64,000 nt of DNA from Bin5 sp965204705 (lineage in GTDB: Bacteria > Chloroflexota > Anaerolineae > Caldilineales > Caldilineaceae), in contig OZ242006.1 of the NCBI GenBank assembly GCA_965204705.1, positions 5,456,001 through 5,520,000 on the forward strand. The letters are read 5' to 3'. The translations under genes and the position numbers were made by a program. The notes under the pieces are model-generated. The model worked only from the letters and a program-made list of their open reading frames with translations. It made no database searches and had not been told where the DNA came from. Positions 58,065 through 64,000 of this stretch are shown here, piece by piece (within the stretch, counting starts at the first letter, position 1; every line of letters starts with the position of its first letter).

Positions 58065-58097
58065 TGGCACATTAACAGTTGAAGAGTGACAAGATAA
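58065..58097 (+). other. 16S rRNA processing stem, 5' arm
   Basis: TGGCACATTAACAGTTGAAG then AGTGACAAGATAA is the near-perfect complement of 59929-59960 on the other side of 16S. It would form the long duplex cut by RNase III to release pre-16S. Confidence 0.8.
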
Positions 58098-58274
58098 GCG
58101 AGTCCAGCAGACCTGTCAATCGTTTTCGGGTTGCTTTGTGTTCCGGTTTTGGTTGGGATGCGGGGAGGTTCGGGAGCGAGATTGACGGAGAGTTTTAAAG
58201 AGCTTTGCGTAGAAGTGCTGTTGTTTCTGTGTGTACCGGGAGTAGGAGGTGCGCTAGGGAGACGGCAGCGAAAA

Positions 58275-59798
<1,524 letters not shown>

Positions 59799-59928
59799 AA
59801 GCGTAAGGCGAATACGTGGAGACGGCGCAGAGGCTGTACGGTGTAGATGCTATACGGTGCAGAGGAAGTGTTGTTGTGGAAGCGGAGACGTCTGAAGCAG
59901 CAGGAAGTAAAGGTCTGTAAGAGGCCGG

Positions 59929-59960
59929 TTATCTTGTCACTTTTCAGGGGTTAATGTGCC
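59929..59960 (+). other. 16S rRNA processing stem, 3' arm
   Basis: TTATCTTGTCACTTTTCAGG then GGTTAATGTGCC pairs with 58065-58097, with one C-U region and a small internal loop. Lies between 16S and tRNA-Ile. Confidence 0.8.
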
Positions 59961-59991
59961 TCTGAAGAGAAGGCAGGGCAAGTGGAAGGAA

Positions 59992-60065
<74 letters not shown>

Positions 60066-60163
60066 CAGTCGTTTGGCTGAAGCTTTGAGTATGTGCTGAA
60101 GCCGGCGATGGCAGCGAGCCAGGGTACTGCAGTCCCGGCCGGCTGTGAGGTAGGTAGGGAGTG

Positions 60164-60196
60164 ATGGCACATTAAGAACTGAATAGGATAGAGAAG
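60164..60196 (+). other. 23S rRNA processing stem, 5' arm
   Basis: ATGGCACATTAAGAACTGAA then TAGGATAGAGAAG is the near-perfect complement of 63225-63257. It shares the GGCACATTAA start with the 16S arm. Confidence 0.8.
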
Positions 60197-60256
60197 AACT
60201 GCTGTAGGAGTAGGAAGGGTGCGGCAGCTGCGAGGTTGCCGCGCAAAAACACAGCA

Positions 60257-63198
<2,942 letters not shown>

Positions 63199-63224
63199 GT
63201 ATACTTCTTGCGCCGACAGCAGTA

Positions 63225-63257
63225 CTTCTTTATCCTGTTCAGTTCTTAGTGTGCCAT
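63225..63257 (+). other. 23S rRNA processing stem, 3' arm
   Basis: CTTCTTTATCCTGTTCAGTT then CTTAGTGTGCCAT pairs with 60164-60196 with only a few G-U or mismatched positions, closing the 23S precursor loop for RNase III. Confidence 0.8.
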
Positions 63258-63403
63258 GCGAGTGGCTTGACACACGGCACACCGGCAGCATAGCCGAATC
63301 GCAATACCGTATCGGCTCTGCCACATAACCAGCATGCACATGTCAGACACATCAGCATGCAAACCATGTCCACTCGCAATACATAACCTGCGTGAGTAAA
63401 GAG

Positions 63404-63522
63404 GAGTTGGTGGCAAGAGCGGTGGGGAAACACCCGGTCCCATCCCGAACCCGGCAGTAAAGTCCACCAGCGTCGATGGTAGTGCGGGGGCGACCCCGTG
63501 TGAGAGTAGACCGCTGCCAACC
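63404..63522 (+). rRNA. 5S ribosomal RNA
   Basis: About 118 nt. It contains GGGGAAACACCCGGTCCCAT, CCCGAACCCGGCAGTAAAG, CACCAGCGTCGATGGTAGTG and the terminal helix GTTGGTGGC/GCTGCCAAC. It lies 205 bp after 23S. Ends are approximate. Confidence 0.95.
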
Positions 63523-63550
63523 TCCTCTTTCTTATATATCAGTAGTTCGG

Positions 63551-63580
63551 AAACTCCCCTAGCGGGAGTTTTTTGTTTTC
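63551..63580 (+). terminator. Terminator of the rRNA operon
   Basis: AACTCCC (63552-63558) pairs with GGGAGTT (63564-63570) around a short CTAGC loop, followed by TTTTGTTTT. It lies 30 bp after 5S and before the convergent ABC gene. Confidence 0.85.
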
Positions 63581-63618
63581 TCAGGGACGCATGTTGCCGG
63601 GGAACTTGCTTCGGGCTT

Positions 63619-64000
63619 TCATCGCTCCTCTTGCCCATCCTCAAACAGCCAGCATCTTGCCAGTTGCCCATCGGCCGGTTCGAAGGCCGGTGGGCTTTTC
63701 TGTGCGCAGGGTTCGAAGACGAGAGGGCAGCGCGGGTGGAAGCGGCAGCCTGAGGGCGGCTCGCGCAGGTCCGGCGGCGCGCCGGGGATGAATTGTGGGG
63801 TCGTGTCGGTGTGGAGCCGGGGGATGCTGGCCAGAAGGCGCTGTGTGTAGGGGTGGGTGGGATCCAGCAGCACCTGCTCGGCGCTGCCGATCTCGACGAT
63901 CTCTCCGGCATAGACGACGGCCAGCTCGTCGCAGACATCGCTCGCCAGGGCGATGTCGTGGGTGATGAAGATGATGGCCAGGTTCAACTCCTGCTTCAGC
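63619..64000 (-). CDS. Oligopeptide/dipeptide-type ABC transporter ATP-binding protein (partial)
   Basis: Only the C-terminal 126 or so residues are in the window; the gene continues past position 64000. The frame shows the H-loop IIFITHDIALASDVCDEL and the OppD/DppD-type C-terminal extension: HPYTQRLLASIPRL, PGAPPDLREPPSGCRFHPRCP, then a Cys/Trp ending. The Cys residues of this extension (CRFHPRC, C, CW) are typical. The partner permeases must lie outside. Substrate unknown, probably peptides or nickel-type solutes. Confidence 0.9.
   Translation of the reverse strand, partial: LKQELNLAIIFITHDIALASDVCDELAVVYAGEIVEIGSAEQVLLDPTHPYTQRLLASIPRLHTDTTPQFIPGAPPDLREPPSGCRFHPRCPLVFEPCAQKSPPAFEPADGQLARCWLFEDGQEER

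Overview
This 64 kb window looks like a chromosomal segment of an uncultured Chloroflexota bacterium (Anaerolineae/Caldilineae-like). The reasons are a high-GC backbone, a beta' subunit with a long coiled-coil insertion, a DUF3048/SH3 protein with Pro/Thr-rich linkers, a short EF-Ts, and the 16S sequence style. The lineage call is inference; no database search was possible. Most of the window is core housekeeping sequence, with one accessory island.

Layout. 1-14.2 kb: end of rpoB, rpoC, then rpsL-rpsG-fusA-tuf, tRNA-Trp, secE-nusG-rplK-rplA-rplJ-rplL; the usual rpl-to-rpo order is permuted. 14.2-15.9 kb: a small poorly conserved cassette (membrane peptide, decayed gene, lipoprotein) with short repeats at both ends. 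15.9-17.8 kb: holB-ricT. 18-24.6 kb (minus strand): recA-recX-rny and dnaA with an oriC-like region holding three DnaA boxes. 24.6-28 kb: GNAT protein, a 10-copy 41-bp tandem repeat, and a DUF3048 protein.

28.4-44 kb: a complete type I-E CRISPR-Cas locus: truncated HTH regulator, cas3, casA, casB, cas7e, cas5e, cas6e, cas1, cas2, then 90 repeats. Three things stand out. (1) CasB/Cse2 carries an N-terminal VRR-NUC (PD-(D/E)XK-type) nuclease domain with all expected catalytic residues, so this Cascade may have its own nuclease. (2) Between cas3 and casA, on the opposite strand, lie two degenerate repeats around one 33-nt pseudo-spacer. They keep exactly the halves needed for one crRNA-like RNA, including a compensatory stem change. 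(3) The 5' part of that pseudo-spacer matches the start-site region of the casA operon promoter at 14 of 16 positions, and the first two mismatches fall on the sixth and twelfth positions that type I-E guides do not read. This suggests Cascade represses its own operon with a dedicated guide, like the known CreR/CreA degenerate mini-CRISPR RNAs. A further solitary degenerate repeat lies between cas6e and cas1. Imperfect direct repeats flank the island.

44.6-51.5 kb: slipin, DUF971, site-2 protease with CBS domains, rpe, and a heterodimeric ABC exporter. 51.5-56.7 kb (minus): the classic rpsB-tsf-pyrH-frr-uppS-cdsA cluster. 56.9-57.7 kb: an orphan OmpR-type response regulator. 58.3-63.5 kb: 16S-tRNA-Ile-23S-5S rRNA operon with visible RNase III processing stems. 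The window closes inside a peptide-type ABC ATPase gene.

Start codons were chosen by Shine-Dalgarno position and family alignment, so several differ from the longest open frame.
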